Assembly: GCA_027075275.1 (NCBI GenBank)
Contig: JALTBO010000001.1
Coordinates: 1 to 46,959, forward strand
DNA length: 46,959 nt
Reading direction: 5' to 3'
Source of the DNA: Desulfurobacteriaceae bacterium
GTDB lineage: Bacteria; Aquificota; Aquificia; Desulfurobacteriales; Desulfurobacteriaceae
Made by a program: the position numbers and the translations under genes. Positions within the stretch are counted from its first letter, which is position 1; the number at the start of each line of letters is the position of its first letter. Shown one piece after another: positions 31,758 through 40,177 of the stretch. A model generated the notes under the pieces. It ran no database searches, had not been told where the DNA came from, and saw only the letters and a program-made list of their open reading frames with translations.

Positions 31758-33320
31758 ATGCTTGAGGAACTCCGCCTTCATAACTTTGGAGCAATTTCAG
31801 GTGAGCTTTTACTCTCAGAGGGCTTTAACGTTATTGTTGGGGAAACCGGAACGGGAAAGTCCCTTCTTCTATCTTCCATAAACTTCCTTACAGGTCATAG
31901 GCTTCCTTTTGTTTCTGATGGAACCTTTGTTGAGGCCGTTTTTCGTCTGAACGGTGATGAAATTTGTGTCAGGCGGGAGATTTGCGGAGGTCGTTCCCGC
32001 TACTTTCTCAACGGTATGAGAGTTCCGCAGGAGAAGGTTAAAGCGGTTGTTTCTCCTCTTTTCGTCTTTCAGTCTCAGAGACAGGGAATAACTCTCCTTA
32101 AATCTTCTGTTCAACTTCAGCTCCTTGATACCTTTTCAGAGAACGATGAGTTGCTTTCGGAGTACAGAGAGGTTTACTCCCGTTATACTGAATCTCTGGC
32201 TGAGCTTGAGAAACTTCGCGAGGAGGAGAGGCTTAGAGACAGGGAGATTGATGTTCTTAAGTTTCAGATTGATGAAATAGAGAGAGTTAACCTTCAGCCC
32301 GGTGAAGAGGAGGAACTGCGACAGCTGAAAGAGAAAGTTGAGAGGGTTGACCAGATAAGGGAGCTCCGGTCAAAATCCCTCTGCCTTCTCTACGAGTGTG
32401 AGGGCTCCGTTTTAGACAGGTTAGCGGAAGTTATCAGAGAGTTTGAGAAGAGCAGTCTCTACCCTGGGATACTTGATAGGCTCAACACTGCTTACTTTGA
32501 GATAGAGAGTATCGTTTCCGAAATAGAGAGGGAGGTTGAGCCTCCGGAGACTGAGCTCTCTTTAGAGGAGATTGAGAACCGGCTTTACCAGATAGAGCGT
32601 TTAAAGAGGAAGTACGGTTCAAATTACGATGAGGTAAATGCGTTTTTAAGAAATGCCAGGGAGAAGCTTGAAAGGCTTGAGAATATTACCTTTGAGCTTG
32701 AGCAGGCAGAGAAAAGGGTAAAGGAGCTTGAAGGGGCTCTCTATAGGTTGGGAAGGGAGCTCTCTGAGAGGAGGAGAAAGGGGGCTGAAAAACTCAAGGA
32801 GTACCTGAAAAACTCCTTCTCCGAGCTGGGTCTTGAAAGTGCCCGGTTTGAAGTAAGCTTTGAGGAGCTCGGGAAACCTTCTCCCTCCGGGCTTGAAAGG
32901 ATTTCTTTCCTGTTTTCCGGCAACCCGAAACTGCCTCTTTCTCCACTTTCAGAGTCAATTTCTGGTGGGGAGCTCTCCCGTTTTCTCCTCTCGGTTCTCA
33001 GCTTCATCTCTTTTCCCGACATAACAATGGTTTTTGATGAAATAGATGCAGGAATGTCGGGTAAAATACTACGGAAGGTTGCCGGAAAGCTGAGGGAGAT
33101 ATCTAAAAGGCAGCAGGTTCTTGCCGTCAGCCACTCGCCTCAGGTTGTTGCGGCAGCAGATAGAGTATTTAAGTTAGAGAGAAACTCTAAAGGAGACGTA
33201 AACATCAGGGTTCTGGAGAGAGATGAATTAGTAAGGGAGCTCTCTGTTATGCTCTCGGGAGAGGTTACAGAGAGCGGAGTTAAAACTGCCCGAGACCTAC
33301 TAAAGAGCTGGGAGGAGTGA
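31758..33320 (+). CDS. recN: DNA repair ATPase RecN
   Basis: 520 residues, slightly shorter than the usual 550. SMC-like architecture: N-terminal Walker A GETGTGKS (28-35) in ELRLHNFGAISG context, a long coiled-coil middle (about 130-365, with runs such as ELRQLKEKVERVDQ and EQAEKRVKELEGALYRLG), then the ABC signature SISGGELSRFLLS and Walker B MVFDEIDAGMSG, and AVSHSPQVVAAA. RecN acts in double-strand break repair. The RecN-type shortened coiled coil explains the length. Stop overlaps the next start (TGATG). Confidence 0.93.
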   Translation: MLEELRLHNFGAISGELLLSEGFNVIVGETGTGKSLLLSSINFLTGHRLPFVSDGTFVEAVFRLNGDEICVRREICGGRSRYFLNGMRVPQEKVKAVVSPLFVFQSQRQGITLLKSSVQLQLLDTFSENDELLSEYREVYSRYTESLAELEKLREEERLRDREIDVLKFQIDEIERVNLQPGEEEELRQLKEKVERVDQIRELRSKSLCLLYECEGSVLDRLAEVIREFEKSSLYPGILDRLNTAYFEIESIVSEIEREVEPPETELSLEEIENRLYQIERLKRKYGSNYDEVNAFLRNAREKLERLENITFELEQAEKRVKELEGALYRLGRELSERRRKGAEKLKEYLKNSFSELGLESARFEVSFEELGKPSPSGLERISFLFSGNPKLPLSPLSESISGGELSRFLLSVLSFISFPDITMVFDEIDAGMSGKILRKVAGKLREISKRQQVLAVSHSPQVVAAADRVFKLERNSKGDVNIRVLERDELVRELSVMLSGEVTESGVKTARDLLKSWEE

Positions 33321-34690
33321 TGGAGCACGGAAGTGAGGCTGCAAAGACGGTAGGGGGACTGTTAGAGGCTTTTCACATCCACGTAACTAAAACAGAACTT
33401 GCGGAGCTCTCGGTTCTTCTTTTCATCTTAACCTACGCCATGATACTCCTTGAAAAGTTTTTCCACAGAACCATTGCAGCCCTTATAGGAGCTTCTTTGG
33501 CTCTGGTCATCGGCGTTATAACCCCTGAAAAAGCCTGGGAGTCTATAGACCAGAACACTATCCTGCTTCTCTTTGGAATGATGAACATCGTTACCGTTAT
33601 GGGTAAAAGCGGTTTCTTCCACCTCGTTGCGGCAAAAGCTGTTCAGATAACGAAAGGTTCACCAACACGGGTTCTCTGGGTTTTCTCTCTTCTTACAGCT
33701 TTCTTTTCAGCCTTCCTTGACAACGTTACAACCGTTCTCTTTATGGCTCCTGTTATGATAAACATTGCCGAAAGGTTGAAACTCAATCCCATTCCCTACC
33801 TTATAGCCATAGTTCTTGCATCTAACACAGGCGGTACTGCAACTTTAATCGGTGACCCGCCCAACATTATCATTGGAAGTATTGCCGGAAAAACATTTAA
33901 CGATTTCCTTGAAGAAGTTGCTCCTTACGCCATTTTGGCTTTCCTTTTAGGCCTTGCCGTTATGCACTTTATGATGGCTAAGGGCGGGTTTCTGAAGGCT
34001 CAGGCAACTGCAGAGGAGCTTGAAGATATACTCTCTGGAAAGGTTGATGAAAAGCTCCTAGATAGGAAGCTTATGAAAAAGTCGGTAAGTATCTTTTTAA
34101 TAACGATTGTTCTCTTTATCGTAGGTCACGATATCGGCCTTGAGCCGGGAGTTATTGCTTTAATGATGGCTACGATTCTTGCCTTTATCAGCGGTCTCTC
34201 TCCCGCCTGGATACTGGAAAAGGTTGAGTGGACAACCCTCATCTTCTTCATGGGTCTCTTTATGGTTGTTGGTGCCCTTGAAGTTAACGGCGTTTTTGAT
34301 ATAGCCGCAAAGTGGTTAATAGAGGCCATTGGCAACAATATCCACGAAGGGATAATCCTCGTCGGTTTCGTTTCTGCCCTTATTTCAGGGTTTGTTGACA
34401 ACATTCCCTTTACCATGTCTATGGCTTTTGTTCTGAAGGGAATGGAGATGCAGATGGGTTCTGTGATGGACCCTCTCTGGTGGGCCCTCTCTTTAGGTGC
34501 CTGTTTGGGAGGTAACCTTACCCTTATAGGTGCCTCTGCGAACATTGTAACTGCTGATATCGCAGAGAGAAACGGCTACAAAATAGACTTCTTCAGGTTT
34601 ATGAAGTACGGAACTCCTGTTGCAGCTGTTACAGTTATAACGGCTATACTCCTTTTCTACGTTGAGCACGCAGTTTTTGGAGGATTCTAA
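33320..34690 (+). CDS. ArsB/NhaD-type ion transporter
   Basis: 456 residues with about 11-12 membrane helices. Two internal inverted repeats are visible: FSAFLDNVTTVLFMAPVM with the following NTGGTATLIGDPPNII, and ISGFVDNIPFTMSMAFVL with GGNLTLIGASANIV. The D-N and GDPPN motifs are signatures of the ArsB/NhaD/citrate-transporter superfamily. It may exchange sodium for protons or export arsenite; the sequence does not decide. The start is the ATG at 33320 that overlaps the recN stop; an in-frame GTG lies 3 nt earlier. UPF0114 gene follows. Confidence 0.85.
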   Translation: MEHGSEAAKTVGGLLEAFHIHVTKTELAELSVLLFILTYAMILLEKFFHRTIAALIGASLALVIGVITPEKAWESIDQNTILLLFGMMNIVTVMGKSGFFHLVAAKAVQITKGSPTRVLWVFSLLTAFFSAFLDNVTTVLFMAPVMINIAERLKLNPIPYLIAIVLASNTGGTATLIGDPPNIIIGSIAGKTFNDFLEEVAPYAILAFLLGLAVMHFMMAKGGFLKAQATAEELEDILSGKVDEKLLDRKLMKKSVSIFLITIVLFIVGHDIGLEPGVIALMMATILAFISGLSPAWILEKVEWTTLIFFMGLFMVVGALEVNGVFDIAAKWLIEAIGNNIHEGIILVGFVSALISGFVDNIPFTMSMAFVLKGMEMQMGSVMDPLWWALSLGACLGGNLTLIGASANIVTADIAERNGYKIDFFRFMKYGTPVAAVTVITAILLFYVEHAVFGGF

Positions 34691-34693
34691 GTA

Positions 34694-35200
34694 ATGAAAA
34701 TAGTTGAAAGGTTTTTTGAGGGTTTCCTGTGGCGAACCCGTTGGATGGTTATTATTGCTGTTCTCTTCTCTCTTCTTGCCTCTTTTGGTCTGTTTGTTGT
34801 TGCCTCTTACGAGATATACGAACCTATTCGTAGTATGTTTTCCCATGGTTTTCACCTGAGTAAACAGGAACATGAAGAACTGGTAGGAGCTATTGTTGGT
34901 GCTATTGACCTCTACCTTATTGCAACGGTTCTTATCATTTTCTCTCTGGGGCTTTACGAGCTCTTTATCAGCAAGATAGATGAAGCTGAGAACGATGAAA
35001 ACTCAAGCAAGATTCTGGCGATCCACAACCTTGACGATTTGAAGGAGAAACTGGCCAAAGTTGTTTTAATGGTTCTTATCGTTACCTTTTTCAAGTACGC
35101 AATTCACATTAGGTATGAAACTCCCATTCAGACTTTGTACCTTGCTGCCGGCGTTTTGATGCTGGCTTTAGCTCTCTACTTCAGCCATAAAAAGGACTGA
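34694..35200 (+). CDS. UPF0114/YqhA family membrane protein
   Basis: 168 residues with four predicted helices. The family motif is AIDLYLIATVLIIFSLGLYELFISKID (split: AIDLYLIATVLIIF and LYELFISKID), followed by an acidic stretch and the L(D)DLKEKLAKVVLMVLIV segment. The function of this family is unknown. It follows the transporter after 3 nt and precedes fliG by 7 nt, so it could be transcribed into the flagellar genes. Confidence 0.85.
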   Translation: MKIVERFFEGFLWRTRWMVIIAVLFSLLASFGLFVVASYEIYEPIRSMFSHGFHLSKQEHEELVGAIVGAIDLYLIATVLIIFSLGLYELFISKIDEAENDENSSKILAIHNLDDLKEKLAKVVLMVLIVTFFKYAIHIRYETPIQTLYLAAGVLMLALALYFSHKKD

Positions 35201-35207
35201 CTGAGTT

Positions 35208-36245
35208 ATGGCTAAGAAAGGAGAAGAAAAACACAGGACGGAGAGGATTACAGGAGCTCAGAAGGCTGCGATACTTATTCTCTCTTTGCCTGAGGACGTT
35301 GCCGTTAACGTTATAAAAAACCTGAGGGAGCATGAGCTTACCCGTATTGCCAAAACGATTCTTTCTTTAGGAACTATTAAGAAGGATATGGTGAAGCTTG
35401 TTATTAAGGAAGCTTACGACGAACTCTCTGAGATTGCACCTTTGAGGACAGCTCCCGATGAACTGAGAAAACTCCTTGAGAAAGCTCTGCCACCTGATAA
35501 GCTACAGGAGCTCCTTGAAGAGACCATGCTCTCTGAGTCTGGCAAAGTTGTATTTGAAGAACTGAAGAAGATGGATGCCAAGTTTATAGCAAAGCTTATA
35601 GAGAAAGAGCACCCGCAGATAATTGCCATTATTCTTTCCCAGCTTCCCCCCATGAAGGCTGCTGAGGTTATCCAGTACCTTCCGAAACGGTTGGGAGTTA
35701 CGAACGTTAGAGAGGAAGTAATAAAAAGACTTGCCCAGCTTGAAAAGATTTCAATGAAAACTTTACGGATTGTTACGGAAGCCCTTGAAGAGGAGCTTGC
35801 AAGTATCGGTGCCGGAAAAGAGCAGACCTTGAGCGGTTTGGACATTGCAGCTGAAATTGTTAACAACCTGCCTAAAGAGGTTGCTCAGGAGCTCCTTGAC
35901 GAGATAAGGAAGGAGAACCCATCCCTTGCCGATTCAATTGAAGAGAGGATGTTCAAGTTTGAAGATATTATTAAGCTTGACAACAGGGCGATTATAGAGA
36001 TACTCAAAGCTGTTGATAAGAACGACCTGCTTCTGGCCCTTAAGGGAGCTCCCCAGGAAATCCTTGACAAATTCCTCTCCAACATGTCAAAACGTGCTGC
36101 CCAGATGTTCCTTGAGGATCTTGAAGCCCTTGGACCGGTTAAAAAGTCTGACGTAGAAAGGGCCCGTAAGAAGGTCATTGCTATAATCAAGAAACTGGCA
36201 GAAGAAGGGAAAATAGAGTTAGGCGGCTCTGAAGAGCTCATTTAG
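35208..36245 (+). CDS. fliG: Flagellar motor switch protein FliG
   Basis: 345 residues. Starts with a basic/acidic tail then GAQKAAILILSLPEDVAVNVIKNL, the FliG-N region that docks to FliF. The middle has the EHPQIIAIILSQL motif (EHPQ) and the C-terminal domain, about residues 240-340, carries the charged helix facing MotA (LDNRAIIEILKAVDKNDLLLAL and KRAAQMFLEDLEALGPVK). FliG generates torque with the stator and is part of the cytoplasmic switch with FliM and FliN, the next two genes. It is the first flagellar gene of the run; no separate promoter is obvious immediately upstream. Confidence 0.95.
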   Translation: MAKKGEEKHRTERITGAQKAAILILSLPEDVAVNVIKNLREHELTRIAKTILSLGTIKKDMVKLVIKEAYDELSEIAPLRTAPDELRKLLEKALPPDKLQELLEETMLSESGKVVFEELKKMDAKFIAKLIEKEHPQIIAIILSQLPPMKAAEVIQYLPKRLGVTNVREEVIKRLAQLEKISMKTLRIVTEALEEELASIGAGKEQTLSGLDIAAEIVNNLPKEVAQELLDEIRKENPSLADSIEERMFKFEDIIKLDNRAIIEILKAVDKNDLLLALKGAPQEILDKFLSNMSKRAAQMFLEDLEALGPVKKSDVERARKKVIAIIKKLAEEGKIELGGSEELI

Positions 36246-36253
36246 GAGGCTCT

Positions 36254-37339
36254 GTGGCAGAGGAGTTCCTCTCTCAGGAGGAGATAGACGCCCTTTTAGG
36301 TGGCGGTAAAAAAGAGAAAAAAGAGGAGAAAAAGGTAGCCCCCTTTGACTTTGACCAGGTAGAGCACATAAAGAAAGGGGGCGTTCCAGGTCTTGAACTC
36401 CTCTTTGAACGGTGGGTCAAGATTTACAGGGAGCGGGTGAGGGGGCTCGTTCCCCAGATAGGTATGGTGACAAAAGATTCCGTTTACATAACCCGTTTCC
36501 AGTCATTTATGGCGAAAATTCCCATGCCTGCAAGCTACAGCATAGTTGCAATGAGGCCCTTTAAGGAGAACTTCCTCTTTGTTCTTGATTCCCGTCTGGT
36601 TTTTGTCATTATCAGCGTTATGTTCGGAGGTCCTGCAGAGCCTTTCAAGATAGAGGGGCGTGAGTTTACAAAACTTGAGATGAGAGTTATTCAGGATATT
36701 GTTAAGCTCTCTTTAGACACCTTTGAACAGGTATGGCAGGACGTTTACCCTGTTACGTTGGAACTTCGTGGAATAGAGCTGAACCCTGCCCTTGCCAGAA
36801 TAGTTTCGGGAAACGAGAAGGTTATTGTTGTTGAATGCAGTATGGATATTGACGGTTATGAGGCTCCCTTTTTCTTCTGCTTCCCTCAGGGGCTCTTTAT
36901 GCCGATAAAGGAGCTCATCTTTTCAGAATCCCTCTTTGCAGAAAAAGATCCGGTCTGGGAAGAACACCTTCAGAAGAAGCTACTTAAAACGAAGTTAAGA
37001 GTTTCCCTTGAGCTTGCCAAAAAGATTTTCCAGATGAAAGAGGTACTCTCCTGGAAGGTGGGAGATAGGATAGACCTGGGAGTGAGCAGAGAAGACCTGT
37101 TGAAGCTCTACGTTGAAGACAGTCCTAAGTTTCTGGCGAAGATGGGAAAGGTTAAGGATAGGTACGCTGCCCTTGTCTACAAATTCATAAACGGAGAGGA
37201 AGATGGCAGAGGAGGAGAAGAACCAGGAGGAGCTGGCGAAGGAGTGGGAGGAAGCCCTGAAGCAGCAGGAAGGGGAGAAGAGTCAGGAGGAACTGGCGAA
37301 AGAGTGGGAAGAGGCCCTGAAACAGCAGGAGGAGAGTAA
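36254..37339 (+). CDS. fliM: Flagellar motor switch protein FliM, with a Gly-rich tail overprinted on fliN
   Basis: 361 residues from a GTG start with TAGGAGG upstream. The N-terminus FLSQEEIDALLGGG is the CheY-P binding peptide; the middle CheC-like domain and the C-terminal SpoA domain (WKVGDRIDLGVSREDLLKLYVED) are intact. The usual protein would end near YKFINGEE (about residue 315). Here the frame continues for about 46 more residues of Gly/Glu/Arg-rich sequence because it reads in another frame through the repeat that begins fliN; it stops at TAA 37337-37339. The tail has no counterpart in the family as I know it and is probably a by-product of the overlap. It conveys chemotactic signals to FliG. 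Confidence 0.93.
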   Translation: MAEEFLSQEEIDALLGGGKKEKKEEKKVAPFDFDQVEHIKKGGVPGLELLFERWVKIYRERVRGLVPQIGMVTKDSVYITRFQSFMAKIPMPASYSIVAMRPFKENFLFVLDSRLVFVIISVMFGGPAEPFKIEGREFTKLEMRVIQDIVKLSLDTFEQVWQDVYPVTLELRGIELNPALARIVSGNEKVIVVECSMDIDGYEAPFFFCFPQGLFMPIKELIFSESLFAEKDPVWEEHLQKKLLKTKLRVSLELAKKIFQMKEVLSWKVGDRIDLGVSREDLLKLYVEDSPKFLAKMGKVKDRYAALVYKFINGEEDGRGGEEPGGAGEGVGGSPEAAGRGEESGGTGERVGRGPETAGGE

Positions 37340-37715
37340 AGAGGGAGAAAAGGGTCAGGAAGATCTGGCAAAAGAGTGGGAGGAGGCTCTGAAGCAGCAG
37401 GGAGCTCCCTCCGAAACAGAAGCCCCTTCCTCTGAAAAGGGAGAGAACTGTGATAAGGAATTTGAACTTTTAAAGGACATTCCCCTTGAAATAAGCGTTG
37501 AGATAGGTTCTGCGAAGCTGACACTTGAAGAGATACTGAGGCTTCACTCAAACAGCGTTGTTGAGCTTGACAGGTTTGTAGATGAGCCGGTAGACATAAA
37601 GATAAACGGAAAATTGGTTGCAAAGGGCAGGCTTTACCAAGTTGAGGATAACTACGGCGTTGAGATAGTTCAGATAATAACGCCGGAGGAGAGACTGAAA
37701 CTTATTGAGGAGTAG
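37203..37715 (+). CDS. fliN: Flagellar motor switch protein FliN, with an N-terminal repeat extension
   Basis: 170 residues, longer than the roughly 110-140 usual. The C-terminal SpoA domain (about residues 87-168) is clear: LLKDIPLEISVEIGSAKLTL, LRLHSNSVVELDR, EPVDIKINGKLVAKGRLYQV and GVEIVQII. The first about 68 residues are three copies of a repeat of the type QEELAKEWEEALKQQ, predicted to be acidic amphipathic helices. The ATG at 37203 has GGAGAGGA before it. Its first 137 nt lie inside fliM in the +1 frame. FliN forms the lower ring of the switch and binds the export ATPase regulator FliH; the extension could be a docking tether (inference). Confidence 0.92.
   Translation: MAEEEKNQEELAKEWEEALKQQEGEKSQEELAKEWEEALKQQEESKEGEKGQEDLAKEWEEALKQQGAPSETEAPSSEKGENCDKEFELLKDIPLEISVEIGSAKLTLEEILRLHSNSVVELDRFVDEPVDIKINGKLVAKGRLYQVEDNYGVEIVQIITPEERLKLIEE
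37218..37409 (+). repeat. Three tandem repeats encoding the FliN N-terminus and, out of frame, the FliM tail
   Basis: Units of 60, 72 and 60 nt (37218-37277, 37278-37349, 37350-37409) each encode the core xQE(E/D)LAKEWEEALKQQ in the fliN frame. The units differ at many third positions, so this is an old or selected repeat and not recent slippage. In the fliM frame units 1 and 2 read as Gly-rich sequence, and the extra 12 nt in unit 2 provide the fliM stop. Confidence 0.85.
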
Positions 37716-37717
37716 TT

Positions 37718-38434
37718 ATGGCGCTTACGGTTCAACCTCTCTACGTACTTGCCTCAGGGAGCGAGAGGGCCAAAGAACAGCTTGACATCGTTACAAACAA
37801 CATAGCGAACGTCAACACTCCCGGGTTTAAGAGAATCCTTATGGAGGAGTTTTCCCAGCACATTCCCAGGAACAGAGGAGACAGCTATAACCTGCTCATT
37901 TTCCCCCGGTTCAAGAGGACAGACGTTGTGCTGGAGCAGGGAGCTCTCAGGAAAACAGGGAACCCGTTAGACGTTGCTCTGAAAGGCAGAGGTTTCTTTG
38001 CAGTGAAAACCAAGGCCGGTGAAGTTTATACGAGGAACGGCCACTTTTTCATAGGGCCGGACGGAACACTTGTTGATGCAAACGGCAATCCGGTTTTAGA
38101 TATATCCGATAGGGAGATAGTTTTAAGGGGTGAGTCAAAAGTAACCATTACGGAAGACGGAGTTGTTTACGATGGAGATAGAAAGGTAGGTGTTTTAAAG
38201 ATAGTTGATTTCTCCTCTGTAAAACCTTTAGGAAACTCCTACTACGCCGGAAATGGGCAGCCAATGGCTACAGATGCTGCAGTTCTTCAGGGTTATTTAG
38301 AGGATTCAAACGTGAACCCTGTAAAGGAGATGGTTAGGCTCATAGAGGCCCAGAGGAGGTTTGAGATATACGGGAATCTCATAAGAGGTCTTGATCAGTT
38401 GAACCTTAAGAGCAACGAGATAGGAAAAGTTTAA
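37718..38434 (+). CDS. flgF: Flagellar basal-body rod protein FlgF
   Basis: 238 residues. The N-terminal LDIVTNNIANVNTPGFKR motif is shared by rod and hook proteins; DVALKGRGFFAVKT and YTRNGHFFIGPDG are typical of the FlgF/FlgG group; the C-terminus has the family's NVNPVKEMVRLIEAQRRFEIY helix. It is assigned as FlgF, the proximal rod subunit, because of its length and because a clear FlgG follows 11 nt downstream, but a second FlgG-like protein cannot be ruled out. No signal peptide, since it is exported by the flagellar type III system. Confidence 0.87.
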   Translation: MALTVQPLYVLASGSERAKEQLDIVTNNIANVNTPGFKRILMEEFSQHIPRNRGDSYNLLIFPRFKRTDVVLEQGALRKTGNPLDVALKGRGFFAVKTKAGEVYTRNGHFFIGPDGTLVDANGNPVLDISDREIVLRGESKVTITEDGVVYDGDRKVGVLKIVDFSSVKPLGNSYYAGNGQPMATDAAVLQGYLEDSNVNPVKEMVRLIEAQRRFEIYGNLIRGLDQLNLKSNEIGKV

Positions 38435-38445
38435 AGGAGGGAGAT

Positions 38446-39246
38446 ATGCTTAGAGCTCTCTGGACTTCAGCTTCTGGAATGGAAGCTCAGCAGACAAACC
38501 TTGATGTTATCTCAAACAACATAGCAAACGTTAACACCGTAGGTTTTAAGAAATCAAGGGCTAACTTTGAGGACCTGATATACCAGGACATCAGAGACCC
38601 GGGGGTTATGAGTTCCGACGAAAACAGGGTACCTTCAGGAATTCAGATAGGCCTTGGTGTAAAGCTTTCAGACGTCAGCAAGATATTTACTCAGGGAAGC
38701 TTAATAAAGACAGACAAACCGTTGGACATTGCCATTCAGGGACACGGCTTTTTCAAGATAGAGCTCCCCGGAGGCGGAGAAGCCTACACGAGGGCTGGAA
38801 ACTTTCAGCTTGACGATCAGGGCTACTTCGTTACTCCAGAAGGTTACAGGCTCTCTCCAAACATTCAGATCTCATCTCCAGAAACGGTTGTGAGCATCTC
38901 AATTTCACCCAGCGGAAAGGTTTACGTTGTTAGGAATTCCGGTGGTCAGGAGGTAACCGAAGAGGTGGGCCAGATAAAGCTCTACAGGTTTATGAACCCG
39001 GCCGGCCTGAAGGCTATAGGTGGAAACCTCTTTGTTCAGACCGACGCTTCCGGAGAGCCGATAGAGGGAGATCCCAACACAGACGGCTTTGGAAAGCTTA
39101 CTCAGGGCTTTTTAGAGGCGTCAAACGTAAACATTGTTGAGGAGATGGTCAACCTTATAGTTGCTCAAAGAGCCTACGAGATAAACTCTAAAGGGATAAT
39201 AGCTGCCGATGAGATGCTTAGAACTGTTGCCAGCCTTAAGAGTTAA
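38446..39246 (+). CDS. flgG: Flagellar distal rod protein FlgG
   Basis: 266 residues, the standard length. Begins MLRALWTSASGMEAQQTNLD and NNIANVNTVGFKKSRANFEDLIYQ, both diagnostic of FlgG, and includes GIQIGLGVKL and TQGSL typical segments. It ends with the NVNIVEEMVNLIVAQRAYEINSKGI helix. FlgG forms the distal rod that crosses the periplasm. Exported by the flagellar system, so no signal peptide. Ribosome site AAGGAGGGAG precedes the ATG; its 3' end overlaps flgA by about 38 nt. Confidence 0.95.
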   Translation: MLRALWTSASGMEAQQTNLDVISNNIANVNTVGFKKSRANFEDLIYQDIRDPGVMSSDENRVPSGIQIGLGVKLSDVSKIFTQGSLIKTDKPLDIAIQGHGFFKIELPGGGEAYTRAGNFQLDDQGYFVTPEGYRLSPNIQISSPETVVSISISPSGKVYVVRNSGGQEVTEEVGQIKLYRFMNPAGLKAIGGNLFVQTDASGEPIEGDPNTDGFGKLTQGFLEASNVNIVEEMVNLIVAQRAYEINSKGIIAADEMLRTVASLKS

Positions 39247-40177
39247 CCTGTTTTTCCTTTTTCTCTTCTTTCTGCTCTCTCCTGTCTCTTTCGGGGCAGA
39301 GGTTTTTCTTAGGGGCCATTCCCGTGTTTCCGGTCAGGAAGTAACACTGGGAGAAATTGCAGATATTAAGGGAACTTCTGTTGAGAAGGAGCTCCTTTCT
39401 TCCATAAGAGTTGTCGATTCACCACCTCCCTGCAGAGAGAGGGTTATCTCAAAGGAGGATATTGCAAGGGAAATAGCCGATTACCTGAGGGAGAACGGTA
39501 TCTCTGTAAAGGAGATAGCTATAAAAGGGGCAGAGAGGGTTTCAATAACTTCTGTCTGTTTGGTTATTGACGGAGACCACATCAGGAAGCTGATAGAGAA
39601 CTTTTTTAAAAAGAACTATCCTCAGTACGAGGTGATTTCCGTTCCCGACTTAAACGTAAAACTTCCCTACAACAGGTATGAGGAGCATCTGTCTCTTGAT
39701 TACCTGGGCCGGAATTCCGCCCGGTTTGTCTACGAGATAACAGTTAACGGGAAGACTGTAAAGAAGTTCTGGATTCCAGTCAGGGTTGAGAGAAAGGTAA
39801 AGGTGGTTGTTGCCGTGAAACCCATTCCACGGGGAAGTGTTATTACTTCTGATGAGGTTTCACTGAAAAGTGTGGTTGAGAGTAAGGCCAGAGGAGGAAC
39901 AGACAACATTTCCTCTATCGTTGGAGCTACGGCAAGGAGAGATTTCCTGCCGGGAGACGTTATAACAAAAAGCGGAATTATTCCTAACTTTGCCGTAAGG
40001 AGAAATCAGCCTGTTAGAGTGGTTTACAGGAGTGGAGCTATAAGGGTGGAGCTCCTTGGAATAGCACTACAGGACGGCGTTGTGGGGAATATAATAAAGG
40101 TGAAAAACCCATCTACCGGAAAAGTTTTGCTATGCAGAGTTACTGGAAATGGATTGGTGGAGTTTGTATCCCGTTAG
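39209..40177 (+). CDS. flgA: Flagellar P-ring assembly chaperone FlgA
   Basis: 322 residues if started at the ATG at 39209; the true start is uncertain, with a TTG at 39227 as alternative, and neither has a good ribosome site. A signal peptide follows (VNLFFLFLFFLLSPVSFGA) so it is periplasmic. The C-terminal SAF domain begins near VVAVKPIPRGSVITSDEVSL, with PGDVITKSGI and VVYRSGAIRVELLGIALQDG, as in FlgA, the chaperone for P-ring subunit FlgI. The N-terminal half is variable as expected. The overlaps with flgG and flgH (46 nt) indicate very compact packing. The position before flgH and flgI fits. Confidence 0.88.
   Translation: MRCLELLPALRVNLFFLFLFFLLSPVSFGAEVFLRGHSRVSGQEVTLGEIADIKGTSVEKELLSSIRVVDSPPPCRERVISKEDIAREIADYLRENGISVKEIAIKGAERVSITSVCLVIDGDHIRKLIENFFKKNYPQYEVISVPDLNVKLPYNRYEEHLSLDYLGRNSARFVYEITVNGKTVKKFWIPVRVERKVKVVVAVKPIPRGSVITSDEVSLKSVVESKARGGTDNISSIVGATARRDFLPGDVITKSGIIPNFAVRRNQPVRVVYRSGAIRVELLGIALQDGVVGNIIKVKNPSTGKVLLCRVTGNGLVEFVSR

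Noticed and set aside
35414-35866. Long minus-strand open frame (150 codons) opposite fliG
   Set aside because: It is Ser-rich, has no recognisable domain or ribosome site, and mirrors the Glu/Leu-rich fliG coding sequence; shadow frame.
37218-37409. Tandem repeat as a CRISPR array or minisatellite
   Set aside because: Units are contiguous without spacers, are coding in frame for FliN, and differ mainly at synonymous sites.
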